This document shows, piece after piece, positions 6,696 through 15,664 of a DNA stretch of 53,527 nt. Source of the stretch: an uncultured Elusimicrobium sp. (lineage in GTDB: Bacteria; Elusimicrobiota; Elusimicrobia; Elusimicrobiales; Elusimicrobiaceae); NCBI GenBank assembly GCA_937891135.1, contig CALAFB010000089.1, positions 1-53,527 of the forward strand. The letters run 5' to 3'. Below the pieces are notes generated by a model. The model was not told the DNA's origin. It saw only the letters and a list, made by a program, of their open reading frames with translations, and ran no database searches. How positions within the stretch are numbered: the first letter of the stretch is position 1; every line of letters begins with the position of its first letter. The translations under genes were made by a program, and so were the position numbers.

Positions 6696-7868
6696 ATGGT
6701 ACAACTTAATAGACCCAAAATCGGATTCTTCGGTAAGATGAACGCGGGCAAAAGTTCGCTCATCAATGCCCTCACGGGGCAGCAGGTTTCCGTCGTAGCC
6801 CAGCAACCCGGTACGACGACGGACCCCGTCAAAAAAATCATAGAACTAACCGGCATCGGCCCGGTGGAACTTATTGATACCGCCGGATTTAATGACACCA
6901 GCACCCTAGGCTCCCAGCGGGTAAGCCGAACGCAAGACATTTTAGACCAAGTAGATTTGGCGGTCTTTGTGTTTGCCGGGAATTTTGACGCGCACGACCA
7001 AACCTTTTTAGAAACTTGCCAAACCCGCAATATCCCGTTTTTTTGCGTGCAAAATAAAACCGATTTGCCGTTTACTCCCTTTTCACAAGGCGGCATAGAT
7101 GTGATTCCTTTTTCTTGCCAACAACCGGATGTGCCGCTGTTGTTGCGTACCATTTCCAAACATTTACCTAAAAGTTCATATGCGGCAAATGCCCTGTTAG
7201 ATGACTACGTGCGCGCCGGGGATGAAGTAGCGCTCGTTATGCCGATTGATGGTTCCGCCCCGCAAGGCCGCTTGATTTTGCCGCAAGTGCAAACCATACG
7301 CAATTTATTAGACATTGGTGCTGTAGCCGTTTGCGTACAGCCCGCTCAACTGGCGGATTATTTGCACACACACGCCCCCAAACTGGTAGTAACGGATTCG
7401 CAAGCGTTTGAGTTTGTCAGTTCCGTTGTACCTACAACTATCCCGCTGACGAGTTTTAGTATTTTGTTCTCCCGGTTAAAAGGGGATTTTGACGCATACT
7501 TACAAGGCACGCCCGCTATCAGCCGCTTGCAAGACGGGGATAAAATTTTAGTATTAGAATCGTGCTCGCACACGGTAAACAAATGTGATGACATCGGACG
7601 CGTAAAAATACCCAACTGGCTGCAACAATTTACGGGCAAAAAATTAACCTTTACAACGGTTAGTAATGTAGACCCGCTTCCCCCCCATTTGACCGATTAT
7701 AAACTGGCCATTCAATGCGGTGGGTGTATGGTAACACGCACGCAAATTTTGCGCCGCTTGGAAAAATTAAAAGCAGCGGGTGTACCGGTTAGTAATTACG
7801 GGATGACAATTGCCTGGTGCCAAGGAATTTTTGACCGGGTCACAAAATTATTTTGCAATAAAAAATAA
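6696..7868 (+). CDS. hydF: [FeFe]-hydrogenase maturation GTPase HydF
   Basis: 390 residues, the usual length for HydF, the GTP-binding scaffold that delivers the 2Fe subcluster to HydA with HydE and HydG. The GTPase domain has the P-loop GKMNAGKSS (about residues 13-21), switch TTTDPV and DTAG (about 60), and NKTD (about 127-130). The C-terminal cluster domain keeps the Cys/His ligands: ESCSHT, and CGGCM near residue 345. It indicates an [FeFe] hydrogenase elsewhere in the genome and thus fermentative H2 metabolism. Neighbouring ispA and dxs are functionally unrelated. Probably leaderless. Confidence 0.93.
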   Translation: MVQLNRPKIGFFGKMNAGKSSLINALTGQQVSVVAQQPGTTTDPVKKIIELTGIGPVELIDTAGFNDTSTLGSQRVSRTQDILDQVDLAVFVFAGNFDAHDQTFLETCQTRNIPFFCVQNKTDLPFTPFSQGGIDVIPFSCQQPDVPLLLRTISKHLPKSSYAANALLDDYVRAGDEVALVMPIDGSAPQGRLILPQVQTIRNLLDIGAVAVCVQPAQLADYLHTHAPKLVVTDSQAFEFVSSVVPTTIPLTSFSILFSRLKGDFDAYLQGTPAISRLQDGDKILVLESCSHTVNKCDDIGRVKIPNWLQQFTGKKLTFTTVSNVDPLPPHLTDYKLAIQCGGCMVTRTQILRRLEKLKAAGVPVSNYGMTIAWCQGIFDRVTKLFCNKK

Positions 7869-7937
7869 ATACCCTGTATGTGGGCGCACATGCTTTTTAT
7901 TAAGTATAATACTTATATACCTAACTAAGGGGTTTTT

Positions 7938-8948
7938 ATGACCAAATTTGAAACATACCAAAAAGAACGGGCTAAACTCGTTGAAAAAAATTTATCCAAA
8001 TATATTGCTAAAATTAAAAATTCACCCAAGATTTTAACAGATGCCATGAATTATTCTCTGCAGGCAGGCGGCAAACGCGTGCGCCCCATTCTGTTAATGG
8101 CTACCGCCGAAGCGTTCGGCAAAAAAGCAGCCGACGTACTCCCTGCTGCGTGCGCCGTGGAAATGCTGCATACGTATTCTTTAATCCATGACGACTTACC
8201 TTGTATGGATAACGATGACCTGCGCCGCGGTAAACCCACCAACCACAAAGTATTCGGCGACGATTTGGCCTTACTAGCCGGCGATGCGCTTTTAACCTAC
8301 GTGTTTGAAGTGTTTGCCCAAAACGGAGCCATTAAAACAATCGGAGCCGAAAACACATTAAAAGCCCTGCAAAATTTTGCCAACTGCGCGGGAGCGTCCG
8401 GCATGGTGGGCGGCCAAACCGCCGACGTATATGCAGAAGGTATGGGGGCTGATGATGCCAAAAGTTTCCGTGCGGAAAAACTCAAAAAATCGTCCAAACT
8501 TTTGGCCGATAAATCGTTACGTTATTTTATGCTCCCCCCTACCGTGGCCGAAACCACCCCGGAAAATATCTTGCGCTACATTCACGCCAATAAAACAGGC
8601 GCACTCATCCGCGGCAGCGTGGAAACCGGCGCGTTACTGGCCGGTGTAAAAGGGACCGATTTAAAATACATTCAAACGTATGCGAACTGCATTGGGCTGG
8701 TGTTCCAAATTGTAGATGATATTTTAGATGTTACGGCCAGTACCAAGCAACTGGGTAAATCCAACAGCGACCAAGCAAACGGCAAGTTAACCTTTGTCAG
8801 TTTGTTTGGCTTGGAAGGCAGCCGTAAACATGCACAATTACTGATTGCTAACGCCCAAAAAGCCCTTGGTAAACTCAAAACCGCTAAACAAAAAAACCTG
8901 TGGCCGCTGTACGAAATGGCCGAATTTTTCAAAACCCGTACATATTAA
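7938..8948 (+). CDS. ispA: short-chain polyprenyl (farnesyl/geranyl) diphosphate synthase
   Basis: 336 residues of the trans-isoprenyl diphosphate synthase family. It has the first Asp-rich motif DDLPCMDNDD (about residues 81-90) and the second DDILD (about 256-260), plus GGKRVRP and the QTADVYAEG region. It condenses IPP with allylic diphosphates to C10-C20 chains feeding quinone and undecaprenyl synthesis. AAGGGG precedes the ATG and a TATAAT box lies about 30 bp upstream. Ten bases separate it from dxs, the committed step of the same pathway, so the two form an operon. Product chain length cannot be fixed from sequence. Confidence 0.9.
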   Translation: MTKFETYQKERAKLVEKNLSKYIAKIKNSPKILTDAMNYSLQAGGKRVRPILLMATAEAFGKKAADVLPAACAVEMLHTYSLIHDDLPCMDNDDLRRGKPTNHKVFGDDLALLAGDALLTYVFEVFAQNGAIKTIGAENTLKALQNFANCAGASGMVGGQTADVYAEGMGADDAKSFRAEKLKKSSKLLADKSLRYFMLPPTVAETTPENILRYIHANKTGALIRGSVETGALLAGVKGTDLKYIQTYANCIGLVFQIVDDILDVTASTKQLGKSNSDQANGKLTFVSLFGLEGSRKHAQLLIANAQKALGKLKTAKQKNLWPLYEMAEFFKTRTY

Positions 8949-8957
8949 GGAGCGCGT

Positions 8958-10814
8958 ATGAAAGTGTTGCCCAGTATTCACAGTCCGCACGATTTACGCT
9001 TAATTAAAAAAGAGCATCTGCCCACCTTGTGCAAAGAACTGCGCGACGTTATTATCAAAACTGCCAGTAAAAATGGCGGGCATTTAGGGTCCAGCTTAGG
9101 CGCGGTGGAAATTATTACCGCGCTACATTACGTGTATAATACGCCCGACGATAAAATTGTATTTGATACGGGGCACCAAGCCTATGCACATAAACTGCTT
9201 ACAGGCCGCCAAAAAGAGTTTTCTACCATTCGCACCAAAGACGGATTGTCCGGTTTTCCCAAACGGAGCGAAAGTGAATATGATGTATTCGGCGCAGGCC
9301 ATGCATCTACAGCCGCGTCGGCAGCCTTAGGTTTAGCTATTGCGCGCGACCAGCAACACCAATCACACCGCGTGATTGCACTCGTGGGCGACGGCTGCTT
9401 AACAGGCGGTATGGCGTATGAAGCCATGCAAAATGCCGGGCTTTTACGCACAGATATGCTGGTAATTTTAAATGATAACCAAATGTTTATTTCTCAACGC
9501 GTCGGTGCGTTGGGCACAGCCCTTACCAAACTTTTAACTAAAAAATACGTACAACTGGCGGAAGAAAAAGCTACCAACTTTTTAAAACGCTTTGACGAAC
9601 TGGGCAACAATGCCGCCAAACTGGCTAAGCGTGCACGGTCCATTTTATTCCCGGGAACCTTGTTTGAAGAAATGGGGTTCCGTTATTTCGGCCCCGTAGA
9701 CGGGAATGATATTAACGCCCTTATTGACGTTTTAGAAACCTTAAAAACGGTGAAAGGCCCCGTCATCTTACACGCGGTTACCAAAAAAGGCAAAGGGTAC
9801 GAACCCGCCGAAAAAAACCCAACCAAATTTCACGGTGTAGGGATTTTTGACGTAGACACCGGGGATTCTTTGGGAAAATCCGGCACGGTTACGTTTACCA
9901 AAGCGTTTTCCAATGCGCTTGTAAAATTGGCGGAACAGGACGAAAAAATTTGCGCCATTACAGCCGCTATGCCCGAAGGAACAGGCTTAGACGCCTTCCG
10001 CGATAAATTCCCCGCCCGCTATTTTGACGTGGGTATTGCCGAAGAACACGCCGCCACCTTTGCAGCAGGCTTAGCAGCCGGCGGGCAAAAACCGTTAGTA
10101 GCCCTATACTCTACATTTGCCCAACGCTGCTATGACCAAATTTTACACGATATTTGTTTACAAAAATTGCCCGTTGTTTTTGCATTGGACCGGGCCGGCC
10201 TTGTCGGGGAAGACGGTCCCACCCATCACGGTGTATTTGACATTAGTTTCTTGCGCAGTATACCCAATTTAATGATGGCTGCCCCGGCGGATGAAAATGA
10301 ACTGCAGCATTTGCTCAAAACGGCCTTTGCTTCTAACGCACCGTTTGTACTACGCTATCCGCGCGGGGCCGGGTTTAATGTGCCCTTAGACAAAGAACTA
10401 AAAACATTAGACATTGGCAAAGGGGCTTGGGTAACCAAAGGCAAAGATTTAACCATTTTAGCCATTGGCAACCGTGTTTATCCGGCGGTAAAAGCCGCTG
10501 AAATTCTGCGCGAAAAAGGCATAGACGCCGGGGTTATCAATATGCGTTTTATTAAACCGTTAGATACGGGCCTTATTGATGAAGCACTAAAACGCTCCCC
10601 CAAACTGGTTACGGTGGAAGACAATATGCTGGCCGGCGGTTTTGGCTCGGCCGTGGCGGAATATCTGGAAGATGCAAACAAGAAAGCGCATCTATTACGT
10701 TTAGGTATTAAAGATAACTTCGTGCCGCACGGCAAATCAACGCTGCTTTACGACCAACTGGGGCTTAATGAACAAACCATGGCCAAACAAATTTTGCAGT
10801 GGAAAATTAAGTGA
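8958..10814 (+). CDS. dxs: 1-deoxy-D-xylulose-5-phosphate synthase
   Basis: 618-residue thiamine-diphosphate enzyme that makes DXP from pyruvate and glyceraldehyde 3-phosphate, the first step of the MEP isoprenoid pathway. Visible features: GGHLGSSLGAVE near the start, FDTGHQAYAHK, the ThDP-binding GDGCLTGGMAYEA..NDN motif (about 142-175), the transketolase central domain with RYFDVGIAEEHA, and DRAGLVGEDGPTHHG. Length matches the family. It ends in TGA, evidence that TGA is a stop in this organism. The MEP route also supplies the dimethylallyl group used by miaA at the far end of the window. Confidence 0.96.
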   Translation: MKVLPSIHSPHDLRLIKKEHLPTLCKELRDVIIKTASKNGGHLGSSLGAVEIITALHYVYNTPDDKIVFDTGHQAYAHKLLTGRQKEFSTIRTKDGLSGFPKRSESEYDVFGAGHASTAASAALGLAIARDQQHQSHRVIALVGDGCLTGGMAYEAMQNAGLLRTDMLVILNDNQMFISQRVGALGTALTKLLTKKYVQLAEEKATNFLKRFDELGNNAAKLAKRARSILFPGTLFEEMGFRYFGPVDGNDINALIDVLETLKTVKGPVILHAVTKKGKGYEPAEKNPTKFHGVGIFDVDTGDSLGKSGTVTFTKAFSNALVKLAEQDEKICAITAAMPEGTGLDAFRDKFPARYFDVGIAEEHAATFAAGLAAGGQKPLVALYSTFAQRCYDQILHDICLQKLPVVFALDRAGLVGEDGPTHHGVFDISFLRSIPNLMMAAPADENELQHLLKTAFASNAPFVLRYPRGAGFNVPLDKELKTLDIGKGAWVTKGKDLTILAIGNRVYPAVKAAEILREKGIDAGVINMRFIKPLDTGLIDEALKRSPKLVTVEDNMLAGGFGSAVAEYLEDANKKAHLLRLGIKDNFVPHGKSTLLYDQLGLNEQTMAKQILQWKIK

Positions 10815-10821
10815 GGTATTT

Positions 10822-11637
10822 ATGAAAAAAACAACTCAAATAACCAAACACCACTCTTCTTATATCAAAGCGTATGAAGATGTGGAGCTTTTAAAGCACG
10901 ATGACCTTCGCCCTGTGCGTATGGAACTGGAAACCTTAAAGCCGGAAATTTATTTCCGCAAAAAAGGCGTAACCGAAACCATTGTTTGCTTTGGTAGTGC
11001 ACGTATCGCCGAACCTGCCGCCGCCAAAGAAAAACTGGCTGAAGCACAAAAAAATCTGGCTAAAAAACCCAAAGATATTACCCTGCAAAACAAAGTAAAA
11101 GCGGCCCAAGGGCTACTCTCATTAAGCAAATATTATGACGCAGCCCGCCTATTTGCCAAACTGGTGGTAGAACAAGCCGGGGATCGGTTTTCCGTGGTTA
11201 CCGGCGGAGGGCCCGGCATTATGGAAGCTGCTAACCGCGGTGCGTATGAAAATGGGGGGCGCAGTATTGGGCTCAATATTACCTTGCCGCACGAACAGGA
11301 ACCCAACCCGTATATCACCCAAAACCTGGCTTTCTTATTCCATTACTTTGCCATCCGCAAATTACACTTTGTACTGCGTGCGCGCGCCTTTGTGGTGTTC
11401 CCGGGTGGATTTGGTACGTTTGATGAGTTATTTGAAATTTTAACTTTAATTCAAACGGGCAAAAAAAGAAAAATCCCAGTAATATTAGTGGGAAAAGAAT
11501 TTTGGACAACTGTCTTTAACGTGGAAGCCCTGGCTAAATATGGGGTAATTTCTATGGATGACAGACACCTCTGCCCCATTGTAGAAACGGCTGAGGAAGC
11601 CTGGGATATTGTAGCCAAGTTCTATAAAATTAAATAA
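10822..11637 (+). CDS. LOG-family (Rossmann, lysine-decarboxylase-like) nucleotide hydrolase
   Basis: 271 residues from the ATG at 10822, which has GAGG at a good distance; an upstream frame overlaps dxs. It carries the LOG-family signatures GSAR, GGGPGIMEAANRGA and PGGFGTFDELFE. Characterised members remove ribose 5-phosphate from AMP-type nucleotides. The N-terminal about 60 residues and a helical insert (residues about 75-105) make it longer than minimal LOG proteins. It is the last gene of the ispA-dxs run and ends at a terminator. The physiological substrate is not predictable. Confidence 0.82.
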   Translation: MKKTTQITKHHSSYIKAYEDVELLKHDDLRPVRMELETLKPEIYFRKKGVTETIVCFGSARIAEPAAAKEKLAEAQKNLAKKPKDITLQNKVKAAQGLLSLSKYYDAARLFAKLVVEQAGDRFSVVTGGGPGIMEAANRGAYENGGRSIGLNITLPHEQEPNPYITQNLAFLFHYFAIRKLHFVLRARAFVVFPGGFGTFDELFEILTLIQTGKKRKIPVILVGKEFWTTVFNVEALAKYGVISMDDRHLCPIVETAEEAWDIVAKFYKIK

Positions 11638-11670
11638 TAGAATTGGCACAAAAACTAGATGTTTTATTAC

Positions 11671-11700
11671 AACCACCCGTAATACGCGGGTGGTTTTGTG
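11671..11700 (+). terminator. intrinsic terminator
   Basis: CCACCCG/CGGGTGG hairpin with an AATACG-type loop followed by TTTTGTGTG, just downstream of the LOG-family gene; the convergent pilin ends at 11712. Confidence 0.7.
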
Positions 11701-11711
11701 TGTAGTTATTT

Positions 11712-12479
11712 TTAAGGTAACGAATAAGCGTTGCATTGAGTTTGGTACTTGGTCCCTTCTGCGCAACCAATACGCTGCGTTGTCCATAAAGTTCCCCCCA
11801 TATCCAAACAAATTTGATTAGCTAATGAATCGTCTATATTTGCTGCACAATACGCTTTACCCCCTTTTGTATAAGAACTTGTAGTGTGATAGGGATTATA
11901 TTCAGAACAAATACCATACATATTAGTTACTTTATTTTTAATTATTACATTCCCTGCTCCTCCTAATCGGGGAAAATGACCAGAACAATACCAATTATCC
12001 ACATTTGCTTTATATACGGATGAAGGAGTATCGGGCAAATGAATATCTAATGCATCCATTGATAGATTTCCATTAGGGCCATAATCTCCATGATCTAAAA
12101 AATAGGATTCTCTAGCTTCATGTAGTGCTTTTACGTTCGGGATGATTGACATTAAACGGTTTTTATAGACCGCTTTTTGGTATTGTGGTAACGCTACCGC
12201 GGCCAATATGCCAATGATAAGCACCACAACCAAGAGTTCAATGAGTGTAAACCCGCGGATCTGGGCTTCACCCACCTTCCCCCTAAGGGGGAAGGATGCC
12301 CTCTCCCTTGAGGGAGAGGATGCCGCTTTTGCGGCAGGTGAGGGGGTGTCAAATAAAGGGGTCCTCCCCGAATGTCTTTGTCGGGGATCTCCTCCTTGTT
12401 TTTTGAAAGCGGATGAGATGCTGAAAAGCGGCTCCCCATCCTGACGCTCATTTTCATTTACTACATATTGATTTTTCAT
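11712..12479 (-). CDS. type IV pilin-like protein with a 76-residue leader
   Basis: 255 residues. Only after residue 76 does the prepilin cleavage signature appear (IRG|FTLIEL, PQYQKAV). GGAAGGAG precedes the first ATG (12479), so the long leader appears to be translated. The leader DNA contains three consecutive perfect hairpins in 12275-12335 (CCTTCCCCC/GGGGGAAGG, CTCTCCC/GGGAGAG, GCCGC/GCGGC), and its protein (SPAAKAASSPSRERASF) reads like translated repeat DNA. The mature part ends in a Cys-rich region (YCAANIDD..QICLDMGG..GCAEG..QC). Driven by T12 promoter A2 and divergent from the pilin at 12911. Confidence 0.88.
   Translation of the reverse strand: MKNQYVVNENERQDGEPLFSISSAFKKQGGDPRQRHSGRTPLFDTPSPAAKAASSPSRERASFPLRGKVGEAQIRGFTLIELLVVVLIIGILAAVALPQYQKAVYKNRLMSIIPNVKALHEARESYFLDHGDYGPNGNLSMDALDIHLPDTPSSVYKANVDNWYCSGHFPRLGGAGNVIIKNKVTNMYGICSEYNPYHTTSSYTKGGKAYCAANIDDSLANQICLDMGGTLWTTQRIGCAEGTKYQTQCNAYSLP
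12259..12470 (-). repeat. palindromic repeat insertion inside a prepilin leader
   Basis: Read on either strand, this stretch is a string of GC-rich inverted repeats (arms at 12275-12283/12287-12295, 12301-12307/12312-12318, 12322-12326/12331-12335) plus a CCCCGA..TCGGGG pair near 12366-12386. It keeps the pilin reading frame open. The style resembles protein-embedded palindromic elements of the Rickettsia RPE type, as an analogy only. Confidence 0.6.
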
Positions 12480-12582
12480 CTTTTCTCCTTCCCTGCTATA
12501 CTCTTAAACAACCTGGGGCACAACAGACCTGTTAATATGTGAGGAAAATTCTCATTCTGTCCCTCAAATTTTAGGGTAGCAA

Positions 12583-12610
12583 AAAAAAAAAACGCGTCAA
12601 GCAAAAGTTG
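12583..12610 (-). promoter_or_regulatory. T12-spacer pilin promoter (copy A2)
   Basis: Minus strand: TTGACG (12605-12610), 16-bp spacer with exactly twelve T, TACCCT (12583-12588). The downstream 5' UTR is clearly homologous to that of copy A1, including the TGAGAATTTTCCTCA string and an AGTATAG..AGGAGAAAAGATG end. Confidence 0.6.
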
Positions 12611-12681
12611 CCCGCAAACCGCGCACTACATATAAGATGTTTTTTGTTATAATAAGAGGGTAGTACAAGAAAATTTGAAAT

Positions 12682-12871
12682 CTGTTTTTGGAACTGTACG
12701 AAGAGTACAGGGAACTTATAAAAAAGTTTCCTACCACGCCAAAAATAGCCGCTTGAGGTACAACCGGGGACTATAGCCCTGGTTGTACCGAGTGTTTCCT
12801 GCCCGTATGGGCAGGGAACTGCGGTTGTTATGTTCGGTACCGTGGTAGGAACCGGCTATAACAGCCGTTTT
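12682..12871 (+). promoter_or_regulatory. structured pilin leader RNA, copy B2
   Basis: CTGTTTTTGGAA box (12682-12693); hairpin CTGTAC/GTACAG (12694-12699/12705-12710); long-range stem GTTTCCTACCACG (12726-12738) with CGTGGTAGGAAC (12841-12852); inside it ATAGCCG (12745-12751), hairpin GGTACAACC/GGTTGTACC (12757-12765/12781-12789), hairpin TTCCTGCCC/GGGCAGGGAA (from 12796) and GCGGTTGTTA; then AGCCGTTTT (12863-12871), which here can also pair locally with CGGCT at 12853-12857. The start region upstream (TTATAATAA..GGTAGTA) matches copy B5 rather than B1. The pilin ATG is 39 nt downstream. Confidence 0.75.
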
Positions 12872-12910
12872 ATAACTTCTGCCGGAAACAGATACCAAGG
12901 AGAACAAAAG

Positions 12911-13651
12911 ATGAAAATTCAAAATACCCGGCGGGGTTATACGCAAATAGTAAAAAATGAGGTGGTTATCTGTCCCCCTTGTGGGGAAAGTGTCGCGCAA
13001 GCGACCAACGAGGGGCAACCTTGGAAAAAATCCTTATGCTCCCACCTAACGGCGGTACTTTCTCAACGAGGAAAAACTAATTTTATAACCCTCCTTTGGC
13101 ACTATGTGCCACTTCCCCCACGCAGGGGGGAAGATAATGAGGTTATAACTTCATTACCACAAAGGAGGGAAATAACAGCACGCGGGTTTACACTCATAGA
13201 ACTATTAGTTGTGGTACTGATTATCGCTATTTTGGCAGCCGTGGCGTTGCCGCAATATCAAAAAGCCGTACATAAAGCACGCTGGGCCGAAGCACAAACC
13301 AACCTAAAAACTATTGGACAAGCATTGTTAGCCTGTGATATGGCACGCGCCTCCCTCAGCGATTATTGTGCGATAAATGAGAATCTTGATATTGATTTAC
13401 CAGGAACTCTTAACGGAGGAGGCTATTTAGATACAGACAATTTTATGTACGGCGCATTTTCTGATAACACCTCAGAACCACACACGTGGGCCTCATATAA
13501 CAACAATGTAGGTTGTTTATGTTATTTGCCTAAAACAAACACCTGGTTGTTCGGGGATGACTATTGCCACTACGGAGAAACCCCTGCCTATAATTGGAGT
13601 GAATTATTAAATATCCCCCCTGATACAACAAACTCCTGTTCTTGCTGTTAA
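12911..13651 (+). CDS. type IV pilin-like protein with a 92-residue leader
   Basis: 246 residues from the ATG at 12911 (AAGGAG nine bases upstream). The protein begins like a normal prepilin leader (MKIQNTRRGYTQ), is then interrupted by about 80 residues of repeat-derived sequence, and resumes with ITARG|FTLIEL..PQYQKAV. The partial duplication RRGYT...ARGFT marks the insertion point. Insert DNA contains small palindromes (CCCC/GGGG near 12975-12985, GTCGC/GCGAC near 12992-13005, CCCCC/GGGGG near 13115-13130). The mature domain is rich in Cys (NVGCLCYL, SCSCC at the end). Whether PilD can still process so long a leader is open. Confidence 0.85.
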   Translation: MKIQNTRRGYTQIVKNEVVICPPCGESVAQATNEGQPWKKSLCSHLTAVLSQRGKTNFITLLWHYVPLPPRRGEDNEVITSLPQRREITARGFTLIELLVVVLIIAILAAVALPQYQKAVHKARWAEAQTNLKTIGQALLACDMARASLSDYCAINENLDIDLPGTLNGGGYLDTDNFMYGAFSDNTSEPHTWASYNNNVGCLCYLPKTNTWLFGDDYCHYGETPAYNWSELLNIPPDTTNSCSCC

Positions 13652-13657
13652 ACTGCA

Positions 13658-13690
13658 AACGGGGCCGCTTTGTTAAAAGCGGCCCCGTTA
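13658..13690. terminator. bidirectional terminator
   Basis: CGGGGCCGCTTT pairs with AAAGCGGCCCCG around a GTTA-type loop; it lies between the convergent pilin and TPR genes. Confidence 0.8.
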
Positions 13691-13718
13691 TACTATCTAA
13701 AAAACACAACTCATTCAT

Positions 13719-14777
13719 TTACGTATAACTTTCCAAATACGTGTGCAATTTTTCCGCGCGGGCTTGTTTTACGCCTTCGTCATACAATCCTTCGGCTTCG
13801 TCCGTGCGGCCCAGCGCATATAACACCTGCGCCAAAGATAATTTGGTTAAAATCTGCCCGCGTTTTTCGTCCGAATTATCAAATAGCACGCGTGCTTCTT
13901 GCAAGTCTTTTAACGCCAGGTCCAATTTGTTTTTGCGTTTTAATACGTCGGCCCGGCCCCATTTTACAAACCCCAGGTCTACATTATCCCCAATTTGGGA
14001 ATATAATTTATCGGCCACGTTATAATGCCGCAATGCTTCGTCATATTTCCCTTGCTGGCGAAGTCCGTTTGCCATCCCGCATTGGGTATATGCTTTGCCA
14101 AATTGGTCTTGCGAGTTTTTAAATATCTTTTCGGCCAGTTTATAGTTTTTAACGCAATCATCAATTTTTCCGCAAATACGGCTAATGCCCGCTAGTCCGC
14201 AATAACCGTAGGCTTCGTTAATTTTATCGCCCACTTTTTTGGCAAGCGTAATGGATTTTTTAAATTGAAAAATACCTTCTTCAAAGTGCCCTTGCAGGCG
14301 GAAAATTCCCCCCTTGGCCCAATGAATAAAACTTTGGCCCGCATAGTCTTTGAGTTGCACATAGGCCGCCAATACCGCGTCCAACAGTTCCAAGGATTCG
14401 TCCAGTTTTCCCCACGCACGCAAGGACATCCCCATTTCCTGCATGGCGCGGATTTCATAGTCGTCATATTCCAGTTCTTTGGCCATTTCTAAAGTTTCCA
14501 ACGCCAGTTCATAGGCGGGCGCACTATGCCCCAGCGTGCGGTAACACGCTGACATGGCCAGTAAAATATCCATGCGTTCTTCAGCTACGTCTGCTTTAGC
14601 AAGGGCCTTGGCATACGTTTTTAAGGCCATTTCAAAAGACCCCAACTGCCGGTGTGCTTCTCCTTCTAAAAACAGCAATTGTGCATCTTTATTACGCGCA
14701 TTTTTCAGTTCGGCTAATGCACGAGTAGGCTCGTTCATTTCCAACAGTTCAAACACATAATCTATATCACACGCCAT
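13719..14777 (-). CDS. tetratricopeptide-repeat protein
   Basis: 352 residues made almost entirely of TPR-type helical pairs from about residue 15 to 340 (for example AFLEGEAHRQLGSFEMALKTYAKALAK-like and YCGLAGISRICGKIDD units). No signal peptide or membrane segment, so a cytoplasmic scaffold. AGGAGG precedes the ATG. It is the last gene of a minus-strand operon headed by a YbhN-like protein, a gamma-carbonic-anhydrase-like protein and a stand-alone response regulator; pairing with the regulator suggests a signalling scaffold, but that is inference. Confidence 0.8.
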   Translation of the reverse strand: MACDIDYVFELLEMNEPTRALAELKNARNKDAQLLFLEGEAHRQLGSFEMALKTYAKALAKADVAEERMDILLAMSACYRTLGHSAPAYELALETLEMAKELEYDDYEIRAMQEMGMSLRAWGKLDESLELLDAVLAAYVQLKDYAGQSFIHWAKGGIFRLQGHFEEGIFQFKKSITLAKKVGDKINEAYGYCGLAGISRICGKIDDCVKNYKLAEKIFKNSQDQFGKAYTQCGMANGLRQQGKYDEALRHYNVADKLYSQIGDNVDLGFVKWGRADVLKRKNKLDLALKDLQEARVLFDNSDEKRGQILTKLSLAQVLYALGRTDEAEGLYDEGVKQARAEKLHTYLESYT

Positions 14778-14786
14778 AAAAACCTC

Positions 14787-15152
14787 CTATATTTTTAAAA
14801 TCTTTTTAATTTCCGTTAGCGTAGACGGCAAATCATACGGTTTTGGAATAAAATAATCTGCCCCGGCCGCCACTACGCGTTCGCGTGATTCGGGGTCTGT
14901 CAAGGTAGACATAATGACTACCGGAATCCGCCATGTGGCGTTATCCGTCTTGAGCATTTTGCATACTTCAAATCCGCTAAGTTTAGGCAACATTAAATCC
15001 AGCAAAATGAGGTCCGGTTTTTCGCGTTTGGATAAGGTTACCCCTTCCACCCCGTTGGCGGCCCAATAGGTTTCTATCCCGTCAATTTTTAACGCGCCCA
15101 TAAGGGCCGTTGCCAATACTTTGGAATCTTCTATTAAAACGATTTTCTTCAT
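14787..15152 (-). CDS. single-domain response regulator (CheY-like receiver)
   Basis: 121 residues, one receiver domain with no output domain. Phospho-acceptor site and partners are all visible: acidic pair ED (about residues 8-9, KIVLIEDSK), Asp in LLDLMLP (about 53), Ser/Thr in VVIMST (about 82-84) and Lys in FIPKPYD (about 104). It would act by protein-protein contact. The start overlaps the end of the upstream carbonic-anhydrase-like gene by four bases. No histidine kinase lies in the window. Confidence 0.9.
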   Translation of the reverse strand: MKKIVLIEDSKVLATALMGALKIDGIETYWAANGVEGVTLSKREKPDLILLDLMLPKLSGFEVCKMLKTDNATWRIPVVIMSTLTDPESRERVVAAGADYFIPKPYDLPSTLTEIKKILKI

Positions 15153-15664
15153 AAGGTTTTGGCTTGGTTTTTATAAATGGGAATCGCTTGTACATATGCG
15201 GTCGCATTTTCGGCAATTGCGCGGATTTCCGCTTCAGTTAATGCCCGCACCACTTTACCCGGAACGCCCATCACAAGAGATCCCGCCGGGATTTGTTTAC
15301 CTGCCGGAACTACTGCCCCGGCCCCAATCACACAGTTTGGGCCGATTTCACTCTCCATAACCGTTGCGTTCATGCCAATAACTACGTTATCCGCAATTTT
15401 ACTACCATGCACCACCGCCCCGTGTCCCACGCTGACGTTGACCCCAATTTCACACGGACAGCCGTAATTAACGTGCAGCACCGCGTTATCTTGGATATTA
15501 GAATTTTTTCCTACGCAAATAGCAGCAATATCCCCGCGCAGCACCGCACACGGGAACACCGACACGTTTTCCCCCAGCGTTACCTGGCCGATGACAGAGG
15601 CCAGCGGATGCACAAAACAACTGGCGTGTACCTGCGGTGTTAAATGAGCTAATTTTTCAATCAT
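15149..15664 (-). CDS. gamma-carbonic-anhydrase-like left-handed beta-helix protein
   Basis: 171 residues of hexapeptide repeats forming a left-handed beta helix, of the YrdA/PaaY/gamma-CA family. The repeats (VIGQVTLGENVSVFPCAVLRGD, IQDNAVLH, VSVGHGAVVHG) include His residues at the positions that bind metal in this family (LHVNYG, GHGAVVHG). It may hydrate CO2 or be a catalytically silent relative. Overlaps both neighbours by four bases, so it is translationally coupled. Confidence 0.85.
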   Translation of the reverse strand: MIEKLAHLTPQVHASCFVHPLASVIGQVTLGENVSVFPCAVLRGDIAAICVGKNSNIQDNAVLHVNYGCPCEIGVNVSVGHGAVVHGSKIADNVVIGMNATVMESEIGPNCVIGAGAVVPAGKQIPAGSLVMGVPGKVVRALTEAEIRAIAENATAYVQAIPIYKNQAKTL